From assembly GCA_964650405.1 (NCBI GenBank), contig CAZYTO010000037.1, positions 1-26,492 on the forward strand: 26,492 nucleotides of DNA, read 5' to 3'. The stretch's first letter is position 1; each line of letters begins with the position of its first letter. This document shows, one piece after another, positions 8,518 through 16,690 of the stretch. The notes beneath the pieces are model-generated. The model worked only from the letters and a program-made list of their open reading frames with translations. It searched no databases and was not told the DNA's origin. The translations under genes and the position numbers were made by a program. This DNA comes from CAZYTO01 sp964650405. GTDB taxonomy: Bacteria > Acidobacteriota > Thermoanaerobaculia > Gp7-AA8.

Positions 8518-9060
8518 ATGAAGTATCGAATCCTCGCCACGCTGACCGCCGCAGCAGCCACCGTGTTCGCCACCGGTTGCGGTATCGCCCTCAATCGCGC
8601 CAGCGACGTCGACCGCTTCCGCGATCCCGAGATCGCCATGGTCCTCCGCAACTTCAACCTGGCCGAGATCCGGGAAGGCGACCTGGCCCGGGACCGTGCC
8701 GCGGCGCAGCCGGTGAAGGACTTCGCCGCGATGATGGCCGGCGACCACGCCCAGGCCAATTCCAAGACCGAGAATGAGCTGGCCAAGAAGGAGATCTTCT
8801 CCGCCGACTCGAACCTCAGCCGCCAGATCGACTCGGAGTCGGGCCAGACCGTCGAGAGCCTCCGCACGCGCAGCGGCGCCGACTTCGACCGCGCCTACCT
8901 CGACCGGAGCATCTCCTTCCATCGCTACATCGTCGATACGATCGACAAGACCCTCAAACCCGCCGCAAAGGCGAAGGAGGTCAAGGCCGCTCTCGACGAG
9001 ACCCGCGCCGCCGCCGAGACGCACCTCGCCAAAGCGCAGGAGATCCGTAAGGGGCTTTGA
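8518..9060 (+). CDS. DUF4142-family lipoprotein
   Basis: 180 aa. The N-terminus MKYRILATLTAAAATVFATGC is a lipoprotein signal with acceptor Cys21, so the mature protein should sit on a membrane facing the periplasm. The rest is the DUF4142 helical bundle: FRDPEIAMVLRNFNLAEI, QPVKDFAAMMAGDHAQAN, YLDRSISFHRYIVDTIDKT and a C-terminal helix rich in Ala, Lys and Glu. DUF4142 proteins are ferritin-like four-helix proteins without a settled role; here I see no obvious ExxH metal site. AGGAG precedes ATG 8518 at a normal distance. It is 20 bases behind the M20-like gene, so the two probably share a transcript. Confidence 0.85.
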   Translation: MKYRILATLTAAAATVFATGCGIALNRASDVDRFRDPEIAMVLRNFNLAEIREGDLARDRAAAQPVKDFAAMMAGDHAQANSKTENELAKKEIFSADSNLSRQIDSESGQTVESLRTRSGADFDRAYLDRSISFHRYIVDTIDKTLKPAAKAKEVKAALDETRAAAETHLAKAQEIRKGL

Positions 9061-9062
9061 AC

Positions 9063-9224
9063 GAGTGCCGAGTGCGGAGTGCCGAGTGCCGAGTTGTGAG
9101 GGCATGAGGTATGAGTATGGGCATGGGTGGCGCTGCGTTTGCCACGGGCTCCAGGCAGACCCCAAAGCCACTCATGCCACATGCCACTCGGCACTCGGCA
9201 CTCAGCACTCGGCACTCAGCCCTG
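9063..9224. repeat. Inverted pair of heptanucleotide arrays (GAGTGCC / GGCACTC)
   Basis: Left array, 9063-9097: GAGTGCC, GAGTGCG, GAGTGCC, GAGTGCC, GAGTTGT, with weaker units to about 9118. Right array, 9169-9224: CACTCAT, GCCACAT, GCCACTC, GGCACTC, GGCACTC, AGCACTC, GGCACTC, AGCCCTG. Positions 9063-9094 and 9186-9217 are inverted copies of 32 bases with one mismatch, able to form a long stem around a 91-base loop. The pair begins three bases after the DUF4142 stop, fills most of the 276-base gap to the convergent regulator gene, and may end transcription there. Confidence 0.75.
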
Positions 9225-9233
9225 TCTTTTCCC

Positions 9234-9262
9234 TTGACTCCCGAACTCGGTTTGGCGATACT
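9234..9262 (+). promoter_or_regulatory. Sigma-70-type promoter
   Basis: TTGACT at 9234-9239 and GATACT at 9257-9262 are separated by exactly 17 bases, a near-consensus sigma-70 promoter. The expected transcript start is about 9268-9270, only a few bases before an ATG at 9273. The only thing downstream on this strand is a very short frame, followed by the end of the convergent regulator gene, so the transcript could be a short peptide mRNA or a small RNA antisense to that gene. Confidence 0.5.
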
Positions 9263-9272
9263 TCCGCCCCTC

Positions 9273-9329
9273 ATGAAAAATGCTTTCGGTCACGCGGTTC
9301 CACGCGTCCGCCTCATCAGCAGCAACTGA
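9273..9329 (+). CDS. Possible 18-residue leaderless peptide
   Basis: A short frame, MKNAFGHAVPRVRLISSN, begins 10 bases after the -10 box of a good promoter and ends 7 bases before the convergent NarL-type gene. There is no Shine-Dalgarno, so translation would be leaderless. No family is recognised. It is also possible that only an RNA is made, or that the ATG is chance. Confidence 0.22.
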   Translation: MKNAFGHAVPRVRLISSN

Positions 9330-9336
9330 CGTCCTC

Positions 9337-9981
9337 TCAGATCACGCCGAGATCGATTGCCTTCAGCACGGCCCGTGTGCGGTCGCGGACGCCGAGCTTT
9401 GCCAGGACGCTGGAGATGTGGTTCTTCACCGTGCCGTCGCTGATGGCCAGCAGCTCCGAGATCTCCTTGTTGCTGTAGCCGCCGGCCAGCAGCCGCAGGA
9501 TGGTCTTCTCCCGGTCGGTCAGCGCCTCGGGGAGCTCCGCGGAGTCGAAGGCCACGTGGCTCTTCTCCAGGGCCCGCATGATCCGTTCCGTAATCACCGG
9601 CTCGATGCACGTTCCGCCTGCCGCTACGGTGCGGATCGCGGAGGTCAGGCGCTCCAGCGAGACGTCCTTCAGCAGCCACCCTTTCGCGCCGGCACGGACG
9701 GCCTCGAACAGCATCGAGTCGTCGTCGAACGTCGTCAGGATCAGCGCCGGCACGGCCATCCCCCGCTCGCGCATGGCCCGCAGCACGCCCACGCCGTCGA
9801 GCCGCGGCATGCGCAGGTCGAGCAGGATGACGTCGGGTTGCGCGGCCGGGATCACTTCCAGCGCCTCCTCCCCGTCGCCTGCCTCTGCCACGACTTCGAT
9901 GTCCGGATTGAGCGCCAGCAGCCCGCGCAATCCCTGCCGGACGATGGTCTGGTCCTCGACCAGACAGACGCGGATCGTCAC
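9337..9981 (-). CDS. NarL/FixJ-family response regulator (orphan)
   Basis: Transcription factor of a two-component system. Receiver domain: VCLVEDQTIVRQGL with acidic pocket, phospho-acceptor Asp in VILLDLRMP, Thr in LILTTFDDD and Lys in GWLLKDVS. A linker leads to a LuxR-type helix-turn-helix: LTDREKTILRLLAGGYSNKE, ISELLAISDGTVKNHISSVL. About 214 aa, the usual size. The GTG at 9981 gives the family-like start MTIRVCLVEDQ; an in-frame GTG at 10002 adds seven residues. No histidine kinase adjoins it: the next gene upstream is a lipoprotein, so its partner must be elsewhere. It converges on the M20-DUF4142 pair. Confidence 0.92.
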   Translation of the reverse strand: MTIRVCLVEDQTIVRQGLRGLLALNPDIEVVAEAGDGEEALEVIPAAQPDVILLDLRMPRLDGVGVLRAMRERGMAVPALILTTFDDDSMLFEAVRAGAKGWLLKDVSLERLTSAIRTVAAGGTCIEPVITERIMRALEKSHVAFDSAELPEALTDREKTILRLLAGGYSNKEISELLAISDGTVKNHISSVLAKLGVRDRTRAVLKAIDLGVI

Positions 9982-10121
9982 GCGGTTAGTCTCTTCATGC
10001 ACTCCTCATGGGTTCGCCGTCCCCGACGATCGTAGCAGGACGGCGCGGAGTTGTTGGCCCGCGCCGCTTAGGAAGCCGCCGTCCGCGTCACCGCGAGCTG
10101 CGGCAGGCCGCTGTCGTGAGC

Positions 10122-10916
10122 TCAATGCTCGGTTTGCGCGTGCAGCTTCTGCTCGATCTGGGGCTTGAGCGTGTCGCGAACGTACGACCACTCGGGCTGC
10201 AGTTTCAGCGCGGCATTGGCCTCGTCGAGTGCCGCCTGCAGGTCCGGCGGCGTCGTCGACGAATGCGCGAACGCCAGAGACATCAGCGCCTCCGGGATTC
10301 CCCAATCGGGCAGCGGCGACGCAGCGTTCACTCCGCGGTGCTCCGCCTCCTTGCGCATCTGCTCGTAGACGGCCAGCGCCTGAGCCAAACCCTCGTGCTG
10401 CATCGTGGCCCGGAAGGCCATGTACGACGCCTTGGCCCACAGCACGCGCGGGTTGTCGGGCTCCAGCGCATTGGCCCGGGCGAAGAGGGCTTGCGAGAGC
10501 GACACCCGCTCGGCGGAGGTGGCCTTGTCGAACGACGAGAGCCAGGCGTTGACCATCGAGGCCGCGGCGTAACCATCGGCGAAGTCGCCCTTGAGCCGGA
10601 TGACCTGGTAGAAGTCGGTGGCCGCGCTGCGCAGGTTCGACGTCAGCTCGTCCGGCTTCATGCCGTGGCTGGCGCCGTTGATGGCGATCCGCCAGCTCGC
10701 GAAGCCGCTCCAGTAGCGGGCCAGGTAGGTGAGGTCTCCGTCATTCGTGCGCTGCGAGATCTCGTCGCGCAGGCGCGCCAGCTCGGCGAAGTCGGCGCGG
10801 TAGTCCGCCGCCATGACCTTCGCCTTCAGCTTCGCGAGCTCGTCCGCAGGCGGCGGCGCGGCGTTCACGGTGCATCCGAGGAGGAGGATGAGGATCGGTG
10901 CGAGTCGTTTCATCAT
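10122..10916 (-). CDS. TPR-like lipoprotein of unknown function
   Basis: 264 aa. MMKRLAPILILLLGC is a lipoprotein signal with the lipobox LLGC. The mature protein is almost entirely helical. Pieces resemble tetratricopeptide helices (LSQALFARANALEPDNPRVL, LDEANAALKLQPEWSYVRDT), and the middle has FADGYAAASMVNAWLSSF. I infer a membrane-anchored periplasmic TPR-like protein; no precise family is recognised. Two adjacent ATGs (10916 and 10913) could start it. The frame is open 13 codons further up, but those residues would precede the signal peptide. It lies between the two regulator genes on the same strand, 107 bases from the LytTR gene, so a separate promoter is possible. Confidence 0.75.
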   Translation of the reverse strand: MMKRLAPILILLLGCTVNAAPPPADELAKLKAKVMAADYRADFAELARLRDEISQRTNDGDLTYLARYWSGFASWRIAINGASHGMKPDELTSNLRSAATDFYQVIRLKGDFADGYAAASMVNAWLSSFDKATSAERVSLSQALFARANALEPDNPRVLWAKASYMAFRATMQHEGLAQALAVYEQMRKEAEHRGVNAASPLPDWGIPEALMSLAFAHSSTTPPDLQAALDEANAALKLQPEWSYVRDTLKPQIEQKLHAQTEH

Positions 10917-11023
10917 GGCCGGGTTTTGCCACGATGCGGTCTGCGCCGCACGCACGAATCGATGGGCGGGCGGTGGCGGCGGCGAGCGAGGCAGGGGCGG
11001 CGTCGAACGGCGGCAATTTGTTG

Positions 11024-11764
11024 TTACCGCACCAACCCCCGCAGCATCTCCGAGGCCGTCCTGCTGGCGATGATCTCCGTGCCGTTGCGGAGTTGGATGA
11101 GCAGGCGGCGGGCGTCGAACGGGACCAGCTTCACCACCGCGTCGAGGTTGACGATGTGCGAGCGGTGGACCTGGCGGAAGACCTCCGGGTCGAGACGCAC
11201 GGCGAGCTCGCCCAGGCTGGAGTGGAGGACGTGGCAGCCGCGGTCGCTGTAGACCTCCACGTAGTCGCCGCTCGCGGAGATGTGCTGGATCGAGCCGACG
11301 TCGATGGGGACGATGGCGTCGCGGGTGCGCGCGAAGAGGCGGCGCAGCGGCTTCTCGAAAGCGATGCCGGCGCGCTCGGATGCGGAGACCGTGCTCTGCA
11401 ACCGGCGGCGCACGCGCTCCAATGTCGTCTGGAACCGCTGCCGCGCGAACGGCTTGAGCAGGTAGTCGAGCGCGCCGAGCTCGAACGCGGCCAGGGCGTA
11501 TTCGTCGTGCGCCGTCGTGAAGACGATCTCCGGCTTGTGTTTGACGCGGGCCAGGACGTCGAGCCCCGACGCCTCGGGCAGACAGATGTCGAGGAACACG
11601 AGGTCGGGTGCGAGTCCGTCGATGAGTCGCACGGCCTCGGCGCCGTCCGCCGCTTCACCGACGACCGTCAGCCAGTCGACGGCGGCGGCGTACTCGCGCA
11701 GGCTGGTGCGGGCGTGCGGCTCATCCTCCACGATCACGGTCCGCACGCACTCGCCGGCGGTCAT
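11024..11764 (-). CDS. LytTR-family response regulator
   Basis: 246 aa. Receiver domain with TVIVEDEPHARTSL, phospho-acceptor Asp in LVFLDICLPEASG, Thr in IVFTTAHDEYA and Lys in YLLKPFARQRF. The LytTR DNA-binding domain fills the C-terminal part: PIDVGSIQHISASGDYVEVY, GELAVRLDPEVFRQVHRSHI, and a closing LIQLRNGTEIIASR. The gene starts inside the stop of the upstream histidine kinase gene (four-base ATGA overlap), so the two are translationally coupled and form a pair. Targets are unknown; the neighbouring polysaccharide genes or the lipoprotein gene are possible. Confidence 0.93.
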   Translation of the reverse strand: MTAGECVRTVIVEDEPHARTSLREYAAAVDWLTVVGEAADGAEAVRLIDGLAPDLVFLDICLPEASGLDVLARVKHKPEIVFTTAHDEYALAAFELGALDYLLKPFARQRFQTTLERVRRRLQSTVSASERAGIAFEKPLRRLFARTRDAIVPIDVGSIQHISASGDYVEVYSDRGCHVLHSSLGELAVRLDPEVFRQVHRSHIVNLDAVVKLVPFDARRLLIQLRNGTEIIASRTASEMLRGLVR

Positions 11765-12855
11765 CGTTCGTCCTCGCGCTCGCCGTCTGCGGCGCGGCGT
11801 ACCGGGAGCGCGAGCTCCGCGGACGTCTCCGTCGCGCTGCTCTGGAGCGTCAGCGTCGCCTCGGTGCCGTACAGGGCCGCCAGGCGCTCCTGCAGCAGGC
11901 GCAGTCCTATGCGCGAGCCTTCCACGCGCGAGCTCTCGAGGCGCGCCTCGATGTGCGACTCGGCAGGGGCGCCGTTGCCGTCATCCTTCACCGTGATGTG
12001 CAGCCGGCCGCCGCTTTCCGTGGCCCGGATCTCCAGATGGCCGCCCGCGGCGCGGGGGGCGATGGCGTGCCGGACCGCGTTCTCCACGAGGATTTGTACG
12101 GCAAACGTGGGGACGAGATCTTCGAGCGTGGACGGGGATAGGTCCGTCGTGATGCGCAGCCGGTCCGCCAGGCGAAGGCGCTCCAGCTCCAGGTAGCTCT
12201 CGACCAGGGCGTACTCGTCGCGGAGCGGCACCTCATCGATGCCGTCGCGATGCACGCGCAGGCTGTAGCGCAGCAGGTCGCCCAACCGCTCCAGGGCCGA
12301 TTCGGCCACGGCCGGATCGCGGCGCACCAGCCCGACCAGGGCGTGAAACGTATTGAGGATGAAGTGCGGATTGAGCTGGCTGCGCATCGCCTCCAGCGAG
12401 GCCCGGGCCCGGAGCGCCTCCGCCTTGGCCATCGCATCGGCGTTGTGCCAGGCGTAGGCGACGCCGGCCAGCGTGCCGTAGATCAGCACGTCGTTGAACA
12501 GCATGAAGGCCAGGAAGCGGAAGTTCAGCGGCGTCACGCGGCCGGTGAAGATGAGGGAATCGAGGGATACGAGCAGCCCCCAGCCGGCCACGGAGAGCAC
12601 CAGAAACGCGATGAGCAGTCCAAGGTGTGCGGCAAAGAAGCGGCCTTTTCGGGTCGCCTGCCAGCGCACGGCGGATGGTAGTCGCAGCACGAGCAGACCG
12701 AGGAGCGCCTCCGGCAGGAGATTCGCGAGGGCGTTGCGAAGGGCGAACCCGAGGGCGATGCCGTTGGTGATGAACGCCGCCGAGTAGATCGTCAGCAGGG
12801 CGAGCCATGCGGCCGGATAGATCCAGGCATTCCGCGATCGCACCGCATCGGGCAT
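11761..12855 (-). CDS. LytS/YehU-type sensor histidine kinase
   Basis: 364 aa. The first 140 residues contain about four to five hydrophobic helices (for example WLALLTIYSAAFITNGIAL and LLIAFLVLSVAGWGLLV) and no large periplasmic loop, so sensing may occur in the membrane. The His_kinase (PF06580-type) domain follows with phospho-acceptor His164 in LNPHFILNTFHAL. The ATPase part has the N box VENAVRHAI, DDGNG, and RIGLRLLQERLAALYG. The cognate LytTR regulator overlaps its stop by four bases. There is no Shine-Dalgarno; TCTAAT lies six bases before ATG 12855, a leaderless arrangement, back to back with the promoter of the divergent flippase gene. Confidence 0.92.
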   Translation of the reverse strand: MPDAVRSRNAWIYPAAWLALLTIYSAAFITNGIALGFALRNALANLLPEALLGLLVLRLPSAVRWQATRKGRFFAAHLGLLIAFLVLSVAGWGLLVSLDSLIFTGRVTPLNFRFLAFMLFNDVLIYGTLAGVAYAWHNADAMAKAEALRARASLEAMRSQLNPHFILNTFHALVGLVRRDPAVAESALERLGDLLRYSLRVHRDGIDEVPLRDEYALVESYLELERLRLADRLRITTDLSPSTLEDLVPTFAVQILVENAVRHAIAPRAAGGHLEIRATESGGRLHITVKDDGNGAPAESHIEARLESSRVEGSRIGLRLLQERLAALYGTEATLTLQSSATETSAELALPVRRAADGEREDER

Positions 12856-12861
12856 GCGGTG

Positions 12862-12877
12862 ATTAGACCACTATACT
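12862..12877. promoter_or_regulatory. Back-to-back -10 elements for kinase and flippase genes
   Basis: The 32-base gap between the divergent ATGs holds TATACT (12872-12877, plus strand, 10 bases before the flippase ATG) and TCTAAT (12867-12862, minus strand, 6 bases before the kinase ATG). Only 4 bases separate them, and neither has a good -35 box. Polymerase binding to one should block the other, so the two genes may be expressed alternately. Confidence 0.45.
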
Positions 12878-12887
12878 GACGGCGCTC

Positions 12888-14306
12888 ATGGGTCCTGAGC
12901 CATCCCCCGAAGATCTCGCCCAGCGCGTGCGCGGCGTGGGGCGAGGCACGGCGGCCACGATCCTGTCGCGCGTCGCCGACGCAGGGGCGACATATGCGTT
13001 CTACGCCGTGCTGGCCTGGTGGCTGAGCGTGGCCGGCTTCGGCCGTCTCGTCCTTGGCATGACCATCGTGCAGACCGCCTCGTCGATGGCCCGGTTCGGG
13101 CTCGATCAGGCCCTGCTGACTGTTCCGCCGTCCGGTTCCGTGAATCGTTTCGCGGCGCGGATCGTCGCCGGCTTGTCGATCGGTCTTGCGGCGCTCGTGG
13201 TGATCGCCTGTCAGGCAGCCGGTCACGCCCTGCCTCCGTTCGGCCTCTGGCTCACGGCGGCGCTGCCGGCCGTGGCCATGAGCCAGTTCCTCATCGGCGC
13301 GCTGCGGGCGCGCGGCGACGTCACGACCGCGGCCATCGCCGAAGGGATCGTACAGCCGGCCAGCGCATTCGCCTTCGCCGGCGTGGCCACGGCCTTCGAT
13401 GCCTCCCTCTCGAGCTTCGCCCTGGCCTGGCTGCTGTCCTGGGTCATGACCCTCGCCTTCGCCCTCCGGCTCGACTGGAGCGGCGGCCGTCTCGCGCGAG
13501 AAGAGGCGTCGAGCCTGCTGAATACGGGACGATCGATGCTCGGTGTCACGCTGTTCAGCCAGGCGGCGGCATCGGCCGACGTGCTGCTGCTGGGCGCCAT
13601 CGCCACCGCCGCCGAAGTGGGACGCTACGCCGCAGCGGAGAAGATCGCCGCCGCGTTTCTCCTCCTGCATGCGGCCATCACCTCGGCGTCGACGCCGTTC
13701 ATGCGCGCGCTCGCGGAAGATCGGGCCCTGCTGACGTCGTATTTCCGCATCGTCACGCGCTGGAGCTTCACCGCCGCCCTGCCGTTGCTCGTCGTGACGA
13801 CAGGGGTGCCCGCGCTGGTGCTCCGGCTTTTCGGCAAGGCGTATCTCCGTGACAGCAGTACGCCGCTGGTCGTGCTTTCGTGCGCGGCGGCCATCCTGCT
13901 GCTCACCGGCCCGGCGGGCTCGGTACTCCTCTGCAGCGGCCGGGCCCGCGAGCTGTTTCGCGTCGTCGGCGCGGGAACGGCGGCGCTCGTCGTCTCCGTG
14001 GCACTCTTCGCCCGCTACGGCGCAGTCGGCGCAGCCTTCGGAGTCCTCGCCGGCCGGATCATCGCTCGCGGGCTGCTCGCTCTCGCGCTCCGCCGCTACG
14101 TCACCGGCTCGATCGTCGACGGATCATTGCTGCTGATCATCAGCGGCGGGGCGGCCGGGATCGTCCTCACGCGGGTAAGCGCACCATGGATCGGCGCAGT
14201 CCCGGCGGCGGTTCTCGGCTGCATCGTGGCCCTCGGTGCAGCCTTCGCCATTCTCGTGCGCAGCGGCGATATCGCTTTTCTCCAGGCCGAACTGCGCCGT
14301 TCATGA
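12888..14306 (+). CDS. Polysaccharide/oligosaccharide flippase (Wzx/MATE-like)
   Basis: 472 aa integral inner-membrane protein with about 12 to 14 hydrophobic helices, the size and pattern of Wzx-type lipid-linked oligosaccharide flippases. Visible family features are the N-terminal amphipathic start before TILSRVADAGATYAFYAVLA, the LLGAIATAAEVGRYAAAEKI segment typical of the polysaccharide-synthesis superfamily, and FGKAYLRDSSTPLVVLS in the second half. It would move undecaprenyl-linked sugar units across the inner membrane. It is divergent from the kinase gene and converges on the pyruvyl transferase gene. No Shine-Dalgarno; a TATACT box ends 10 bases before the ATG. Confidence 0.85.
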   Translation: MGPEPSPEDLAQRVRGVGRGTAATILSRVADAGATYAFYAVLAWWLSVAGFGRLVLGMTIVQTASSMARFGLDQALLTVPPSGSVNRFAARIVAGLSIGLAALVVIACQAAGHALPPFGLWLTAALPAVAMSQFLIGALRARGDVTTAAIAEGIVQPASAFAFAGVATAFDASLSSFALAWLLSWVMTLAFALRLDWSGGRLAREEASSLLNTGRSMLGVTLFSQAAASADVLLLGAIATAAEVGRYAAAEKIAAAFLLLHAAITSASTPFMRALAEDRALLTSYFRIVTRWSFTAALPLLVVTTGVPALVLRLFGKAYLRDSSTPLVVLSCAAAILLLTGPAGSVLLCSGRARELFRVVGAGTAALVVSVALFARYGAVGAAFGVLAGRIIARGLLALALRRYVTGSIVDGSLLLIISGGAAGIVLTRVSAPWIGAVPAAVLGCIVALGAAFAILVRSGDIAFLQAELRRS

Positions 14307-14319
14307 TCGAAAGTTGTAG

Positions 14320-14395
14320 GCGACCAGCGACCAGCGACCAGCGATTAAGCGAATAAGCGAATAAGCGAATCAGCGAATCAGCGAATCAGCGAATC
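14320..14395. repeat. Mixed 7- and 8-base tandem array (GCGACCA to GCGAATCA)
   Basis: Three GCGACCA units are followed without a break by 8-base units: GCGATTAA, GCGAATAA twice, GCGAATCA three times and a partial GCGAATC. The array fills the gap between the convergent flippase and pyruvyl transferase genes and touches the stop codon of the latter (14395-14397). The shift from 7- to 8-base units inside one array suggests growth by slippage. Confidence 0.85.
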
Positions 14396-15468
14396 TACAG
14401 CCCCGCGTACTCCGTCACCAGCCGTGCGAACTGCGCGACCTGCTCGCGCATCGTCGCCTCGAGCCGGGTCCACAACGGCTGTGCGGCGTTGCGCAATGCC
14501 TCGTACTCGCTGAGCCGCGCGCAACGGTCCCGGACCTCCGCGACGACGTCCGCGCTCCGGATGAAATCGATGTCCCAGGCCCCCATCCCGACCGTGCGGA
14601 CCAGGCTCAGCGAGCGCTCGTCGTAGCTGATGTTGATCGCCGGCGTGCCGAAGCTGACGCATGGCAGGAAGGCATGGAGGCGGAACGAGACGACCAGCGG
14701 TGCATGCCGCAGCAGGGTGAGGTGCGAGTGGACGTCATCGGCAAGGATGTACTCCACGTCACCCAGCGACGACGCGAACGCCACGTCGCGCGTGTCGTGG
14801 CAGAGCAGACGAACCGGGCCGAAGCCGTCCGCCTCCAGGGCTGACATGAGCGCAACGATCGTGGCGTGCAGCCGGGCCTGATCGCGAAGGGGGATGCTCA
14901 TCAGGCTCGGGTGCCGCACGGAGAGCAGACAGCCGTTCGCCGGAGAGCGGAGATCCGGCTCGGGCATGGCCAGCTCGCGGACGAACAGGGAGGGACATCC
15001 GCCGAGCACCGGCCGGTCGAGTCCGAGCGTGCGGAGATAGGCCAGGGTGGCGTCGTCGCGAGCGACCGAGAGGGCGGCTTGCGCATGCAGCGCTCTCACC
15101 ACGCCGTCCGGCATCGCGTCCGTGCGGGGCACCAGCGCGCGCCGGTTGTCGTAGATACGCCCGTGGGAGAGGCTGAAGAGCATGAGCGGCGGATGCAGCG
15201 CGCCCAGTGCGTTCGGATCGATGTCCAGTTGCCCGTTCTCGTACAAGTTTCCGCCGCCTGCCACGACGCCGTGGCCGTAGAGGTTCATCTCGTGAAGCGT
15301 GCGCGGCAGGAGTCCGGTGAGCTCTCCGGGCTGGCCGTCGGTGGCCGGGACCTGGACGATGTTGACCAGACCGTCGAAGGCTTCGCGTAGCAGGTGACGC
15401 AGTCCGAGGAAGATCGTGTCATTGCCGACGTTGGACTTCCGCGGGCGGACACAGAAGAGTGTGATCAA
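14395..15468 (-). CDS. Polysaccharide pyruvyl transferase family protein
   Basis: 357 aa. The family (PF04230, CsaB/WcaK-like) adds ketal pyruvate to surface sugars from phosphoenolpyruvate. Evidence: N-terminal KSNVGNDTIFLGLRHLL, the glycine-rich GHGVVAGGGNLY, and the hallmark C-terminal region LVVSFRLHAFLPCVSFGTPA followed by INISYDERS. It starts within the stop of the glycosyltransferase gene (four-base ATGA overlap), so the two are coupled. Its stop touches a tandem-repeat array. The role is likely modification of the glycan handled by the neighbouring flippase. Confidence 0.87.
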   Translation of the reverse strand: MITLFCVRPRKSNVGNDTIFLGLRHLLREAFDGLVNIVQVPATDGQPGELTGLLPRTLHEMNLYGHGVVAGGGNLYENGQLDIDPNALGALHPPLMLFSLSHGRIYDNRRALVPRTDAMPDGVVRALHAQAALSVARDDATLAYLRTLGLDRPVLGGCPSLFVRELAMPEPDLRSPANGCLLSVRHPSLMSIPLRDQARLHATIVALMSALEADGFGPVRLLCHDTRDVAFASSLGDVEYILADDVHSHLTLLRHAPLVVSFRLHAFLPCVSFGTPAINISYDERSLSLVRTVGMGAWDIDFIRSADVVAEVRDRCARLSEYEALRNAAQPLWTRLEATMREQVAQFARLVTEYAGL

Positions 15469-16598
15469 CGGAAGCCAGCCGCGGCCAGCGATCGTTCCCA
15501 GGCCTGGATGCGCGCTGTAGCCATATGCGACATCGTATAACGCGCCAGAAAGCGCGCTCGCGCGGCCCGGCCGTGTCTTCCCGCCGCGTCGCTGTCGTGC
15601 AGCATCATGGAGAGAGCTGCGGCCAGCGCGTGCACGTCATCCGGCGGTACCAGCAATCCGGTCTCACCGTCAACGATCGCCTCGGGGAGCCCGCCCACAC
15701 GGGTGGCCACGATCGGGCGGCCGGCGGCCATTGCCTCGAGCGTGAGGCGGCCGAAAGACTCGCGGCGGCTGCTGATCGCTACGACGTCCATCGCCTCGAG
15801 CCAAAGACGGACGTCATCACGGTGTCCGAGAAAGTGAACGGGAACGGGCGAGGTCGCGGCCAGCTTTCGCAGCGCCGGCTCCTCCGGCCCTGTGCCTGCG
15901 ATGACGAGGTGAACGTCGCCGGCGCCGGTGAGCTGCCCCACCGCGCGAATGAGCACGTCGAGGCCCTTCTCGCGGCGCAGGCGGGAGATGGCACCGATCA
16001 CCCGTGCGGAGCTCTCGATTCCGAGCGAGCGGCGCGCCGCGGATACTTCTCGTGCGGTGACCGGCGCCGGATCGACGGAGCCCGTCGTGGCGATCTCGAT
16101 GCGCTCCGGGTCACAGCGGTCGTCTGCTGCGGCGCGCAGGCGCATCACCTGGCTGGAGACGATCGTCCGGTCGGCCAGATGCGCCGCCAGCCGGCTCGCC
16201 AGGTGGAGCCGTTCCCTGCCGCCTTCGTGCTGTCGCCGGTAGAGGAGCACGCGGCGCTCGCGGCGCCGCGCCGCCAGTCCGGCAGCGATGGCCGGCATCG
16301 GTTCGGTCGCTTCGACCACATCCGGCTGCAGTTGCCGGATGAGGGCGCAGAGTCGGGCGGCGGCCCCCGGCAACCGCACCAGGGCCGCGGCCGAGGGAGG
16401 CAGCGCCTGCGGCACGACCTGCACCGGCACGCCGGCACCGCGTAAGTCCTCGGCCAGTCCGCCCGCGTCGCCGCAGAGCGCGACCGTTGCCGCGACCCCT
16501 CGGCCGGCAAGCTCCTGAAGAAACGCAACCTCGCGGCGGGCCAGGATCGAGCGTTCGGCGGCATTCGCAGGGCCGTTCCATACGAGCAGCACGTTCAT
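15465..16598 (-). CDS. GT4-family glycosyltransferase
   Basis: 377 aa from ATG 16598. GT-B fold: N-terminal MNVLLVWNGPANAAERSI and the C-terminal Glyco_transf_1 domain with IGAISRLRREKGLDVLIRAV, HLVIAGTGPEEPALRKL, VHFLGHRDDVRLWLEAMDVV, and the donor-binding EX7E motif ESFGRLTLE followed by AMAAGRPIVATRVGGLPE. It transfers a sugar from a nucleotide donor to a growing surface glycan in the cytoplasm. The frame is open upstream to 16694, but those 32 codons are made of a heptamer array and have no family counterpart. No Shine-Dalgarno precedes the ATG; the array directly abuts it. Confidence 0.9.
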   Translation of the reverse strand: MNVLLVWNGPANAAERSILARREVAFLQELAGRGVAATVALCGDAGGLAEDLRGAGVPVQVVPQALPPSAAALVRLPGAAARLCALIRQLQPDVVEATEPMPAIAAGLAARRRERRVLLYRRQHEGGRERLHLASRLAAHLADRTIVSSQVMRLRAAADDRCDPERIEIATTGSVDPAPVTAREVSAARRSLGIESSARVIGAISRLRREKGLDVLIRAVGQLTGAGDVHLVIAGTGPEEPALRKLAATSPVPVHFLGHRDDVRLWLEAMDVVAISSRRESFGRLTLEAMAAGRPIVATRVGGLPEAIVDGETGLLVPPDDVHALAAALSMMLHDSDAAGRHGRAARARFLARYTMSHMATARIQAWERSLAAAGFR

Positions 16599-16599
16599 T

Positions 16600-16663
16600 T
16601 CGCTGGTCGCTTGGTCGCGGGTCGCGGATCGCTGGCCGCTGGCCGCTGTTCGCGGGGCGCTGG
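16600..16663. repeat. Heptanucleotide tandem array, TCGCTGG type, abutting the GT4 start
   Basis: Nine units: TCGCTGG, TCGCTTGG (8 bases), TCGCGGG, TCGCGGA, TCGCTGG, CCGCTGG, CCGCTGT, TCGCGGG, GCGCTGG. It fills most of the 92-base gap between the oxygenase stop and the GT4 start and ends one base before the start codon, where a ribosome binding site would normally be. Confidence 0.8.
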
Positions 16664-16690
16664 TGGGATCGGCTGGGTGCGGGGCGTGGA

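Noticed and set aside
14320..14395. Possible CRISPR array
   Set aside because: The units are 7-8 bases and contiguous, with no spacers and no cas genes in the window.
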